This document shows, piece after piece, positions 21,453-31,704 of a DNA stretch of 64,000 nucleotides. Numbering within the stretch: position 1 is the stretch's first letter; each line of letters begins with the position of its first letter. The notes under the pieces are model-generated. The model did not search any database. It worked only from the letters and a program-made list of their open reading frames with translations, and was not told the origin of the DNA. Made by a program: the position numbers and the translations under genes. Origin of the DNA: Ascarosepion bandense (Eukaryota; Mollusca; Cephalopoda; Sepiida; Sepiidae); the NCBI GenBank assembly GCA_037127315.1, contig JBBBDQ010001269.1:2607001-2671000 (forward strand), given 5' to 3'.

Positions 21453-22163
21453 TTTTTAATTATACGGAATGAATTTTATATCATTTCAAAATTATAATCT
21501 GACTCATAATATTACCTGCTGTCACTGTGACTGCTAATCGCCAAGGATATGAGATTTTCTTTTCTTATTTGTTTTTTCTCTTATCATCGTAAAATATCGC
21601 GTATTATTTATGACAATATCTTCATATTTTTAAGGTACTTTTGAAATGTTTTGGTGCATTCAAAATGAGGATCGTTAGTTAGCATTAAAAGTTCTAATTT
21701 ATGAGCTAATTGGATGGTTTCCTAAATGACTTTAGTCGATATGAAAAGCTCCGGTTCATTTGCTTCAATAGTAGAAATTCTTTCAGTTCAATCATCTTTT
21801 GCATTTTTCTTTATCGATTTCAAACTCCATAAAAATCCTTCAATATCCCAAATTCATTTGAATGCATCTGAATTGTTTATGATACTATAAATCTCTTCTA
21901 TTCATGATTGAATTGCTTTTCCAATTCCATGTCTTTCACATCGGAGTCCCTTCCAGCAAACGTTTTCTGTACTGAAAATAGTTTAAATCCAAAATTATAA
22001 TTTTTTTCTCTCCGTAATTACAGAAGAGAAAATTAATCCATTATGACTGATATTTTTCTCGGCAGTTTAATATATTTTTAAATATTCTCCATTTATAGCC
22101 TGTATTAGTAATTACATTTAACACTCCAATTCAAAATAATATTATATAATAAATTAAATTTAT
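21453..22163. other. no gene recognised
   Basis: AT-rich unique-looking sequence without recognised motifs. Confidence 0.4.
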
Positions 22164-22245
22164 TTTTTTAACATTATTTCTAATTGATACTCGGATTTAA
22201 GTAGATATTTTGCTTTTTTACTTAAACTGTATATATATATATAGT
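22164..22245 (+). repeat. repeat H arm
   Basis: Contains ATTGATACTCGGATTTAAG and AGATATTTTG, then (TA)n. The same arm occurs at about 22770, 30415 and 52665 (plus) and 30640 and 52885 (minus), always around or near the class II tRNA-like SINE. Confidence 0.7.
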
Positions 22246-22249
22246 AAAG

Positions 22250-22470
22250 TTTTGTAATATGAAGCAGTGTGTATATTAGATGTATGGTTAGATCTTGAAT
22301 GTCTTAAAAGTCACTCAAACAGACACACGTTCACTCTGCCATTCTGAAAATGGGATTTTGATCTCGAAATATTAATGGATAATAAATAGTTAATACCCCA
22401 AATCTTCTTCACCTTCCTTTATTTTACTAAACACATTGTGACAGCCTTCAAGATCTAACCATACATGCAT
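22250..22470 (+). repeat. fold-back element with hammerhead-like core (HHR6)
   Basis: Exact 20-bp inverted arms at 22280-22299 and 22447-22466. Between them: CTGAAAA (22344), GGGAT-TTTG-ATCTC stem, GAAA (22366). Core G8 is changed to A, so an inactive relic of the PLE-type motif is likely. Confidence 0.6.
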
Positions 22471-22479
22471 ATATATGCT

Positions 22480-22640
22480 TTATTATTTATGGGAAATTTG
22501 TTAAGGAAATCGTGTCATTTAGCAAGATTCGAACATGCGATCCTTAACAACATAAGAAAGCCACCATTTAATCTGGTGCCTCTTAGACTATTCGACCACG
22601 AAGGATTTCACAGTCTACACGAAGTCAAATAAAGCCTTAT
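22480..22640 (-). mobile_element. class II (Leu-like) tRNA-derived SINE
   Basis: The minus strand carries an A box-like GTGGTCGAATAGTCTAAG, an arm CACCA-GATTAAA-TGGTG, a long variable-arm region and a B box ATGTTCGAATCTTGC. The long variable arm and TCTAAG motif point to a tRNA-Leu-type origin. The acceptor stem does not pair, so it is not a tRNA gene. A related copy is at 52.73-52.86 kb. Confidence 0.6.
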
Positions 22641-22764
22641 ATAAAAATCTTTAATTTATCGTAAATAATTTTTTCTGAAACGTATCGTAATATATACGAA
22701 TTTAAACAATGTTAAGGAAAGTTCCGTAGATTAACGAAATGGAATTAACAAGCGACATATTTAA

Positions 22765-22850
22765 TTTATTTTTTGGAACATTTTTTAATCGGTACTCGTA
22801 TTTGAACAGATATTATGTTGTTTTTTTTTTTACTTAAACAGTTTTCTTTT
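22765..22850 (+). repeat. repeat H arm
   Basis: Contains AATCGGTACTCGTATTTG and AGATATTATG, homologous to 22164-22245 in the same orientation, so the two arms bracket the tRNA-like SINE as direct repeats. Confidence 0.65.
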
Positions 22851-23211
22851 GATATTGCACTAACCGTAAGTTCTATGTAAATAGTCTCTTCTCTCGTACT
22901 TTTCAATTATAGAAATATATTTCGTTTTCCTGCTTTCCAGTCAACTTTGATTTACATAAATTTAACTGCAATGTCATTCGTTATCTTTTGTATTTTTAAT
23001 TCATGTTTTTTGTTGTGTTCTGCTAGAAATAATGTTGCCAGATTCTTCTGTACTTAATAACCTTTGCGTTCAAAGGACTTTATTCACTTGCGTAGGTGAA
23101 ATGATTAAAATAATTATTGAAATACGATCAATCAACATAAGCCGATATACTGAATGATTTTGATAAGTTTATCATTTAGAAATAAAAAACACTGATATAA
23201 ATATTTAAGTA
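22851..23211. other. no gene recognised
   Basis: No recognised motif. Confidence 0.4.
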
Positions 23212-23745
23212 GTAGCAGTACAGCCCGGCGTTGCGCGGGTGTAATGAAAGCTTTAAAACTAATCCATGATCCTTGAGCTCAGACTCAGCCTAAAGAATAT
23301 TTGTGTGAAATTTGCTGAGAATCGGATAAAAATGGTGGACTTGTATTAAGGACATACAGGCAGATAAACAGACACACACACAAACATCTTGCCTTAAATA
23401 TATATATATATTGTCGATTTCCTGCACTATTGTAAGAACTGCAACCTTGAAACTTCTGAATATGGTTTCTTATGTCTTAGTCTATGAGTGTATCAAATTT
23501 GATTAAAATTAGACCACTCCTTTTATAACCCGATTTTTTCGATTATCGATTTTCGATATTTATCGTGGGTACCTACACACAAAACCTAGCTAAGAACACT
23601 TGCACAAATAGTACAAGTGTGTAAATTTTCAAGAAAATCCGTTCAGCCGTTTCGGAATCTATAAGTAACGGAAACACACACACACACACACACACACACA
23701 AAGTTGCATTTATACATAAGTTTAGATTTAGATAGAATTTCTTTA
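23212..23745 (+). mobile_element. repeat family C, internally deleted
   Basis: Starts TAGCAGTACAGCCCGGCG and ends ATAAGTTTAGATTTAGATAG. It lacks about 200 bp of the central segment present at 20.7 and 27.3 kb, like the 38.8-kb copy, suggesting a shorter subfamily. Confidence 0.8.
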
Positions 23746-23821
23746 GTACAAAATGGTAACAATTTGTAGAAATAAATAAGTTTAGATAATCATATAATGT
23801 CTATACTACTGTGACGAGATA

Positions 23822-23965
23822 GTATTTACATTGTTAGGACTGTTTTCCTCATCTTTATTGCCATGTTTACGACGTTAGCACCTGAAGAAGGCCAGAGCGT
23901 ACAACCGTCGAAACGTCGTAAACATAGCAATAAAGATGTGGACAACAGTCCTAACAATGTAAATA
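23822..23965. repeat. 144-bp palindrome with a PLE-type core
   Basis: Arms 23822-23874 and 23910-23965 pair along nearly their whole length (ATTGTTAGGACTGTT / AACAGTCCTAACAAT; GTTTACGACG / CGTCGTAAAC). The loop holds CTGAAGA (23882) and GAAA (23910), in hammerhead order but without a good stem II. Likely a PLE terminal repeat remnant. Confidence 0.75.
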
Positions 23966-24204
23966 ATATAAATTTATAATTTAGAAATAATCTTATTTAT
24001 TATCTATTTATACTATTTACAGAATTTAGACTGTTGCCATATATTATATTTATGTTCACTATAGTTTGTCTTTTGTGTGCTTCGGCCTTCTTCAGGTGAT
24101 ATATGGGGGAATTTCAAACCTAACCCTTTATTTAATCCGCGGGAATTGTTCTAATTTCACCTGTAGTCAGTCAAGGGTTATACGTAATAAACGGTTGGGA
24201 GAGC

Positions 24205-24421
24205 ATGTCTCGAAATACTGCGGTAGACTGTTTGCTATCCAAGGCTATAGAACCTGATCTATCATGCTATTTAACCCATAGATGGATGAATAAGCGATAG
24301 ATTCATGCCCTTTCCGAAAGTATTTCCGGATATGTGAAGGCAATGAGTTTAACTGGAATTCGAACTTGGCTCTCCGATTTCTCGTTCTGAGTCAATAGCC
24401 ACTGCGCCACAACCCTCATCC
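24205..24421 (-). mobile_element. SINE-A
   Basis: A box TGGCGCAGTGG (minus, about 24410), B box GTTCGAATTCCAG (about 24360), body to the ATAGCCTTGG block. The 3' tail is missing. Confidence 0.8.
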
Positions 24422-24599
24422 TATATATAGAGAGAGACATAAAGATATATATATATATAGAGATGTCTATGAATGAGAATAAGAGAGATACATACATATC
24501 AATAAAGATCATTTATGTGTAGATAGAAATTAATTGCGTATATTCTGATATAATTTGTCTCACTTTACGGAAGAAGCGTCTAACACGAAGTTGGTATCT

Positions 24600-24900
24600 G
24601 TCAATCATTACAGGCAACATTTTTTGCCTCTCATAAGCATGGACCAAGCAATTCTCCCTGAGACCAATATACTGCGCCTCCTCGGCCTTATCTTCTCTTC
24701 CGATCTGAAATGGAACCATTACTTTGAGCCAATAGCTAAATCCTCTGCTAGGACGTTTGGATCACTGTGTCAGGCAGGATGTTTTTTTTTCCGTCTGAAT
24801 CCATCTTGCACATATACAAATTAACCACCCGTCCGTGCATGGAATACTGCTATCATATATGGTAAGGCACCCCGGATGTTCATCTCATTTTACCATTGAA
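24600..24900 (+). pseudogene. CR1/jockey-like LINE fragment (RT thumb region)
   Basis: The plus strand reads LPETNILRLLGLIFSSDLKW, then HYFEPIAKSSARTFGSLCQA, FFRLNPSCTYTN, stop, PPVRAWNTA. This is the region after the RT catalytic core (LG..ISSDL.W / IAKS...LGSL.RAR.FF.PE / IRP.MEY) of CR1/jockey-type LINEs. Related pieces: 33.2, 53.8, 54.3 and 55.95 kb. Confidence 0.65.
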
Positions 24901-25162
24901 GACCCTTAAATATACAGAGGTATGTCAATTAGATACATCATGGTGAAAGTCTTAATGAACATTATATTAACTAGGCATTTGGTTTTCATTTTGGTAATAA
25001 ATGTAATGGCATAGATGTCACCGAAGAATTACAAGCATAAATTTTGAATAGGAAATTGTACAACTGACTTGTCGACCTCACAGCCGTATATAAATACATC
25101 ACTAGAGACTTCCTCTTTGTATACATTACCCACATTCTAAACACCGATTCCACTGAATACAG

Positions 25163-25617
25163 CGATCTAACAAAGAAAAGAGTACTGGATGTCAGTTCAT
25201 CAATATGGCAGTAAATGCTGGACAATATCATCAGAGAAGAAGGAAAAACTTGAAGCAATTGAAATGTGGTTCTACAGAAGGATGCTGCGGATATCATGGA
25301 TCGAGCATGTGAGCAATGATGAGGTTTTTGAAAGGATAGAAACGAAAAGGAAATTAATACTGAGCATCAGTAAGAGAGAGCTAAAGTTCGTGGGATATGC
25401 AATAAAGAAAGAGGGCTTGAAAAACCTGTTACTAACAGGCCAGAGAGCGGGAAAAAGAGACATGAGAACGCAACGATAACATATTTAAAGGACTTGATCA
25501 GGTGGATGACAGAACGAGGGTTGTGTGGTGTAAAAGGAAAAAGCGTGCTAAGGGCCACCAGGGATAGAGGACACGGGAAGCCATAAATCATAAATGCCTA
25601 TATCATGAAATGACAGT
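25163..25617 (+). pseudogene. RTE-like LINE, RT C-terminal fragment
   Basis: Reads [84 protein letters not shown], then frameshifts. It ends TGCACATAGAAGAAG and continues into (GAA)n. It is one of seven or more copies of the same LINE in this window; the 5' part is missing. Confidence 0.8.
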
Positions 25618-25685
25618 GCACATAGAAGAAGAAGAAGAAGAAGAAGAAGAAGAAGAAGAAGAAGAAGAAGAAGAAGAAGAAGAAA
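25618..25685. repeat. (GAA)n LINE tail
   Basis: About 21 GAA units directly after the conserved LINE 3' end CACATA. The same tail, shorter, follows other copies. Confidence 0.9.
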
Positions 25686-25982
25686 GGAACTATATCAATC
25701 TACGAAATATTAAATGTCTGGCGAGAACACCAGCATGGAAATAATTGAATGTCAAGGAGGAAATGAAAGAGAAAGCTTCTTTAATCTCTTACAAGACTAT
25801 GTCCCAAGCAGTTACTAATACAAATGTGATGAGAACGGCACTGATCATCTAAGCACAGTATCTAAAACGAATCTGCCAATAGAAAGCAACGATCCTGATT
25901 TTCCACCAGACGGCAATGTACTGATGTTTAGGGAAGCTATGCTGATGACATACGTATCCATAATTCGGATAAAAATAAAAGA

Positions 25983-27250
25983 ATCCTTCTTCTTCTTCTT
26001 CTATGTGCCCTGTCCCTTCAGGACGTAGGCGATCATGGATCTCCACGTCTCCCTATCCCTTGTGGCTCTTAGTATGTTTGCTCCTGTTGCTCCTGGCAAC
26101 CCCCGTTCCGTCATCCACCTGATCAGACCCTGCAGATATGTTATCCGCTGCCTTCCTCTGTCTCTCCTTCCTTCTATCTGACCAGTCAGTATCAGGTTCT
26201 CCAGGCTCTCCTTCCTCATTGCATGTCCCAGGAACTTCAGTTGTCTCTTCCTGATGCTCAGCATCAATTTCCTTTTTGTTGCCATTCTTTCTAACACTTC
26301 GTCGTTGCTTGTATGCTCAGTCCACGATATCCGTAGCATCCTTCTGTAGAACCACATTTCGGCCGCTTCCAGTTTTGTCCTCATTTTCGATGATATTGTC
26401 CAGCATTCACAGCCGTATTGAAGAACTGACATCACGTAGCAGTCTAGCACTCTTTTCTTCGTTTCTATTGAGATCTTCCTGTTTGTTAGTATTTTGCTTA
26501 TCTTCTGGAACGCGTCCTTTGCCATGCCAATTCGCCTTCGGATCTCCGTGTCGCACTTTCTATCTTCTGTTAGAACACTTCCTAGGTACTTAAATTCTTG
26601 GATTTGTTTGATTCTGTTATCCCCCACCTGTATTTGGCATTTTGGGTTATATCTTTTGCTGATGACCATGCACTCAGTTTTCTTAAAGTTTATTTGTAGT
26701 CCCTTCTTGTCACTCTCCACTGCTACTTTCTGTATGAGATCTTGTAGTTTCCTTTCCGTGTCCGCAATCAGCACTGTATCGTCCGCGCATCTTATGTTGT
26801 TCAGGTTGTGGTCTCCAATAACAAATCCTGGTGTGTCATCTAGGGTCCTCAAAATATTCTCGCTGTATAGGTTGAACAAATCCGGTGAAAAGACACATCC
26901 TTGTCTTACGCCTTTTTCTATCTTTGTGTATCTACTGAGGTCGTTACCTGTCCGTATGCAGGCCGTTTGCTGCCAGTAGAGATTCTTGATTATTCTTATA
27001 TCTTTGCCGAAAATGTCGAGGTTGCCTATCATTTCCATCAGTGTCGTATTTTGTCGAATGCTTTCGCGTAATCAATGAAGCATAGGTACAAGTGTTTCTT
27101 CATTTGTAATGCCCTTTCAGAGAGCATCCTAATCATGAATATGGCGTTCCTTGTTCCAGTGTCTTTGACGAACCTGCACTGTTCCTGGCCTATCTCTGGT
27201 CTATCTCTGGTCTGATTCTGCTTATTTACCGTTTTATTACACGACAATCT
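25983..27250 (-). pseudogene. RTE-like LINE reverse transcriptase, best copy
   Basis: The minus strand encodes, in order: RPEIGQEQCRFVKDTGT (27200), [16 protein letters not shown] (motif A, about 27060), a frameshift at 27038, then a 345-codon frame with [18 protein letters not shown] (motif B), [12 protein letters not shown] (motif C; YADD has become CADD at about 26778-26789), [11 protein letters not shown] and the C-terminal [15 protein letters not shown] ... LEAAE region, ending VLKGQGT and (GAA)n. Compared with the copy at 51.66 kb (RHKELMEM) a few bases are lost after KIRH, causing the frameshift. The (GAA)n tail and sequence suggest the RTE group; no N-terminal endonuclease is present. 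Not functional. Confidence 0.85.
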
Positions 27251-27315
27251 GTAGGATATTTTTGTACTTTTCTTTTAGTGTCTACTATCAACACTGTGTC
27301 ATCTGCATATCTCAT

Positions 27316-28024
27316 GTTATTAACTAGCAGTATAGCCCGGCATTGCTCGGGTGTAATGAAAGCTTTAAAACTAATCCATGGTCCTGGATCTCAGACTCTT
27401 TGGAAGTTGGCACGAAAGACTAAAAAGCAATAGTTGTTTCCAGTTAAAGCGAAACCGTAGACTGAAATAAAAATGAATGGATGTAAGTCAAATTTTGATT
27501 TCCTGGTATCGATATCAAATACGTTTTTTCGTCGTAAACTGAATTTTGAAATAAATAAGTCATCTGAGTAAATGGTATCATGGCTGAGACTAAGAACTAA
27601 AATTATACCTACTTAGAGCCAAACCCAAAGCAAAAACTAAAGTAAAAGGGCTGAAAAATACAGACATACAGGCAGATAAACAGACCCACACAAAAACATC
27701 TTCTCTTTTATATGTATATATATTATCGATTTTCTGCATGATTGTAAGAACTGCAACCTTGAAATTTCTGAATATTGTTTCTTATGTCTTTGTCTGTGAG
27801 TGTATAAAATTTGATTAAAATCGGACCACTCCTTCTATAACCCGATTTTTTTTATTATCGATTTTTATCAGGGGTATATCGACACAAAACCTAACTAAGA
27901 ACACTCGCAGACGCTTATAGTATAACTGTAAATTTTCAAGAAAAGGCGTTTCGGAGTCTATAGCTAACGGACACACACACACAGACACACACAGACAAAG
28001 TTCCATTTATAAATAAGTCTAGAT
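27316..28024 (+). mobile_element. repeat family C, near full length
   Basis: Starts AACTAGCAGTATAGCCCGGC and ends AAATAAGTCTAGA; central segment present. Best copy together with 20.7 kb. Confidence 0.85.
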
Positions 28025-28440
28025 ATTGTAGCTGCTCTATGGGTTAAATAAGACCGGTGAGAAGCCGTATATTTCACTTTTGACCATTTCTGTCTCTGCA
28101 TACCTGCAGAACATATTTTCTATCATGATGCATGAATCATGTTAATTTTTTTTTTTTTACAATAACAAAATTATTATATGCACGTATAGAGAGTGTGTCA
28201 TGATGAGTTGCAATGGATCTTGGAATGCACAAACCCGGACATAATTTCCCTTGTGAAAATTTTTGTTAAGATCTCCACTTCTCGAAGTGCGCTCTCCAAT
28301 CAAAGGAACGTGACGATTTTTAACGATGAAAAGATTAAGTAATTATCTGAGCAAAGCAGTGTCCCAAAACGACTAAGATGACCAGGCAGCTATTACTCCA
28401 AATAATAATATTGGACAGAAATCTTATTACATTATACATA
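28025..28440. other. no gene recognised
   Basis: No recognised motif. Confidence 0.4.
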
Positions 28441-28442
28441 CT

Positions 28443-28455
28443 ATATATATATATA

Positions 28456-28502
<47 letters not shown>

Positions 28503-28512
28503 TATAGATATA
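28443..28512. repeat. (TA)n microsatellite
   Basis: TA repeats with GATA interruptions, bordering the inverted-repeat cluster. Confidence 0.9.
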
Positions 28513-28514
28513 TA

Positions 28515-28861
28515 TATCTGAGTGAGTACAGAACGAGGAGAGAAAAGATTTTTTTTTCCCGTCCAAAACATTAATCTAAAACAGTGCTCGATATATGATG
28601 CATAGAGCTCTGAATATTTATTATAAATTATGTTTTAGAACATGTACATAATTATTCTATATACGTCCTCTTCTCTACAGTCATATGTTTGTTTCTAGCA
28701 CTGTTTTAAATTAATGTTTTGGACGGGAAAAAAATATTATTTTCTCTCCTCGTTCTGTACTCACTCAGATGATATGTTGGAATCCCAACATTGAAACAAA
28801 CATATGACTGTAGAGAAGAGGACATATATAGAAAAATTATGTACAAGTTCTAAAACATAAT

Positions 28862-28872
<11 letters not shown>
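28515..28872. mobile_element. interleaved inverted repeats (family L)
   Basis: Order A-B-A'-B': A (28518-28597) is inverted at A' (28693-28769), and B (28621-28693) is inverted at B' (28795-28870). Between A' and B' lies CAGATGA, a perfect stem ATGTTGG/CCAACAT, then GAAA, in hammerhead-like order but with core U4 changed. Homologous B'-A' sequence occurs at 61.54-61.68 kb next to a better core. Flanked by (TA)n. Confidence 0.7.
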
Positions 28873-28901
<29 letters not shown>

Positions 28902-28910
28902 TATATAACA
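28872..28910. repeat. (TA)n microsatellite
   Basis: TA repeats with one CATA interruption. Confidence 0.9.
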
Positions 28911-28945
28911 TAATGATGATCCACGTATACTGTCTTAATATGTAT

Positions 28946-29287
28946 AGGAAAAACTACTAAAAAGTTGAAAGTTTTTTTGTTGTTAAATACTGGATTTTAA
29001 AATTAAATACATATAGCCTAGGGTTATATAGGGACTTAGGTATTTTGAATCTTTATAAATATTTCAATAGTTAAAAAATTTTTAGATACACTTAAAATTT
29101 TTTCTTTAAAAAACATTTAAAAGTATTATAACAGTTACGTTTACATTTAAAAATATCCAGAAACTCATCGCTTTCTACATCACGTGATGTAAACATCTCG
29201 CGACCAACGCTTCTCACAACGAATGCTTCTAGTTCAAATTTTAAAACCATTTATACCTGATGAAAGGCCGAGGCCGGTCTGAAACAT

Positions 29288-29342
<55 letters not shown>

Positions 29343-29401
29343 GAAATAAATAAATACTGTCAAAAAATAAATTTTTAAACTTGCAACTTTTTAGTAGTTT
29401 T

Positions 29402-29406
<5 letters not shown>
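28946..29406 (+). mobile_element. fold-back element with hammerhead-like core (HHR5)
   Basis: Inverted ends GGAAAAACTACTAAAAAGTT (28947) and AACTTTTTAGTAGTTTTTCC (29386). Inside, on the plus strand: CTGATGA (29257), stem AGGCC/GGTCT, GAAA (29281), then CATC and (TA)n, which removes stem III. The core is intact but no cleavage site remains. Sequence at 29452-29580 is a diverged second copy of the region 5' of the core. Confidence 0.6.
29291..29340. repeat. (TA)n microsatellite
   Basis: TA repeats beginning 7 bp after the HHR5 GAAA. Confidence 0.95.

Positions 29407-29450
<44 letters not shown>
29405..29450. repeat. (TA)n microsatellite
   Basis: TA repeats at the outer edge of the fold-back element. 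Confidence 0.95.
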
Positions 29451-29452
<2 letters not shown>

Positions 29453-29774
29453 CAGTAAAAAGTTTGGATATTTTACAAATCCACGGGTAATAAATATTTC
29501 GCAGCCAACGCCTCTCTTCCGACCCAAATCATACAACAGTCAATTTTTAAAATCATCCAGACAATAGTCACATGAAAAAAAATTTTTTTTTAATTTTTGA
29601 AAAGAAATAGAGAAACAAAAGGAAAACGAAAAGGGTAAAGGAGAAGGATGTTAAACTGAACTCATTGGATCGAAACGTAGAGTCTATGTTCTAAGATACA
29701 TTACAAATTTTCGTTAAGAAAGCTAGATTATTGACCAGAATTGCAAGTCGTCTGTTTCTTGTTTTTTTGTTTTC

Positions 29775-30265
29775 ACGTGACTATAAAGAAATAAAAGAAC
29801 TGACAGGACAAAAAACCTGTTCTTCAACAGGATGTCTAAAATTCAAGGATGGAACAATCATTTTGGAGAAAGAGGAAATACTGTAACGATGGGAAGAATA
29901 AATAAAAGAGCATTTCCACGACAAGAGAGAGTAACCAATAATACGCAAAGATCAGAACGGACCGGAAATATTAAAGTGTGAAGTGGAATCTGCAATATTC
30001 AAACTGAATAGAAACAAAGCAGCTGGACCAGATGGCATAGAAATACTAAATGAAATTTATAATAGTAGTGTAATACCAGATGACTTCAGCAAGTCTATCT
30101 TCATAGCACTACCTAAGAAACCAGGACCAAACGAGTGTGAAATCCACAGAACCATCAGTTTAATGAGCCATATAACAAATCTGATCAGAATCCTAATGAA
30201 CAGAGCTAAAAGCAGAATCAGGCCAGAGATAGGACAAGAGCATGGATATGTAAAATATCCAAACT
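29775..30265 (+). pseudogene. RTE-like LINE, RT N-terminal fragment
   Basis: Reads FKLNRNKAAGPDGIEILNEI, IPDDFSKSIFIALPKKPG, NECEIHRTISLMSH, ILMNRAKSRIRPEIGQE. This is the RT finger region (K.AAGPDGI / PKK.G....RPISLMSH) immediately upstream of the segment at 27250. It therefore complements the C-terminal copies, but stops and a break after GQE separate it from any core. Confidence 0.8.
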
Positions 30266-30375
30266 TTTTCCTGATTATGCGCCTCACTTAAATGTAGCAA
30301 GAATTTTTTAACATTGAGTTCTTTTTGGAGTTTGTCTCCTCCGTTGGAATTTACCTTACAAAATACCAATGATTC

Positions 30376-30379
30376 TACG

Positions 30380-30423
<44 letters not shown>

Positions 30424-30588
30424 TGGTTGAACATGATTAATAATTGATACTCATATTTGAGTACATATTATGTTTTAATCAAACAGTATATATATATATA
30501 TATATATATTTATTTCTACGCCCTGATTATTTACGATACATTTTGTTACAAAAATGTGTATCATTATCGTAAACAATAAAGCAAATAG

Positions 30589-30626
<38 letters not shown>

Positions 30627-30720
30627 TGTTTGTTTAAAAACAGAATATCTACTCAAATATGAGTATCGATTAAAAATAATGTTCAAACAAATAAACAAAA
30701 TATCTAATATTAATTCGCAA
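30376..30720. repeat. repeat H inverted pair with (TA)n
   Basis: Plus arm 30412-30485 (ATTGATACTCATATTTGAG) and minus arm 30625-30712 (CTCAAATATGAGTATCGAT) are inverted. The middle (30520-30590) holds TTTTGTTACAAAAATGTG, the reverse of the sequence 3' of the 52.8-kb tRNA-like SINE. (TA)n tracts lie at 30380-30416, 30487-30510 and 30593-30624. Confidence 0.7.
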
Positions 30721-30961
30721 TACAAGAGAATGAAGGCTGTGATCAAAGGAAAAGGCTAATATGCTAAATATTAAATAAGTGTTTTTTCTTGTTAAAAGAT
30801 GTATTGAGTAAATCAAATAAAATTACTTTAATAAAATTGTTTATTTTCTGTCAATATGCCTTTCAAAAGATAAAATAGTTGTTGTTCTAATACTTTTGCA
30901 CAGTAGTGTATATACGTATATAGAACGGTAGTGTAAAGTGTAACAATGTATAAACAGAGAG

Positions 30962-30965
<4 letters not shown>
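30721..30965. other. no gene recognised
   Basis: No recognised motif. Confidence 0.4.

Positions 30966-31003
<38 letters not shown>
30966..31003. repeat. (TA)n tail of SINE-B
   Basis: TA repeats directly abutting the 3' end of the minus-strand SINE-B hammerhead. Confidence 0.95.
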
Positions 31004-31007
<4 letters not shown>

Positions 31008-31060
31008 ATCCGCAGACAGATCTGTTTCGCTGTATCACAGCTCATCAGTACGGTTAGACT
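31004..31060 (-). ncRNA. hammerhead ribozyme, type I, all core positions intact
   Basis: On the minus strand: stem I AGTC/GACT and CCGTA/TGCGG separated by an internal loop, CTGATGA (31048-31042), stem II GCTGT-GAT-ACAGC, GAAA, palindromic stem III ACAGA/TCTGT and cleavage triplet GTC. This is the best-preserved copy. Short stem III is typical of metazoan type I hammerheads thought to work as dimers. Confidence 0.85.
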
Positions 31061-31122
31061 CCGATTGCTTTTAACCCAGGATTGAAACCCGACCGAAGTG
31101 GCGACAGTCGGCGATTCTATCT
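31004..31122 (-). mobile_element. SINE-B, truncated at the A box
   Basis: The minus strand runs from a GCCGACTGTCGCC block and B box GGGTTTCAATCCTGGG through the spacer to an intact hammerhead and (TA)n. At the tRNA end the A box is replaced by (TG)n (31122-31170). Confidence 0.85.
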
Positions 31123-31614
31123 GTGTGTGTGTGTGTCTGTATGTGTGTGTGTATGTGTGTGTGTGTGTACGTTTTGTGCTTTGGGTTATGGTAATGTTTA
31201 GTTTTTTTACTAGTTTCACTGATAAAACTAATTTGACAATCAGATTTTTTCGCTTAAAGTGTTCGATATCGGGCTGGAAATAGAGTATTAATAGTTTTAG
31301 TGCAAAGAATTTTTCACTTTAACTGCGCAGGCTCATGCCGCTACAAAGTTCCGTGAGGACACCGTTAGGATTCCATCAGTCATTGGGGCTGATTTTCGCG
31401 CAAAAAATGTTTCCATTAGAGTTGTTCTCGCTGAGGTGATGTGTGGCTAAATTTATCCGTCGAAATGGCCATCCGATATAAGAAAATTTGAATATTTATA
31501 TGTAATAAATATTTGTTCTGTAAATAAATAAATTTAATTAATTTTAGCCCTCTGGTTGTAACATTGTTAATATCAAGTATTAATAGGATCCTTTGGGATT
31601 TACTACAAAGCCGA
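31123..31614. other. (TG)n, then no gene recognised
   Basis: (TG)n-rich at 31120-31170; the rest is unidentified. Confidence 0.4.
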
Positions 31615-31630
31615 TACACACACACACACA

Positions 31631-31676
<46 letters not shown>
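31615..31676. repeat. (CA)n then (TA)n
   Basis: Short CA run and about 20 TA units just 5' of a LINE fragment. Confidence 0.95.
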
Positions 31677-31678
<2 letters not shown>

Positions 31679-31704
31679 CGATACTAAAGTATTGTTGATT
31701 TTCA

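Noticed and set aside
26276..26979. Plus-strand frames of 105 and 161 codons
   Set aside because: They are antisense shadows of the minus-strand reverse transcriptase.
26001..27247. Active LINE reverse transcriptase
   Set aside because: Motif C is CADD, a frameshift separates motif A from motif B, and there is no endonuclease domain.
28765..28812. Active hammerhead in family L at 28.8 kb
   Set aside because: Core U4 is changed (CAGATGA) and stem I does not pair; kept only as a relic.
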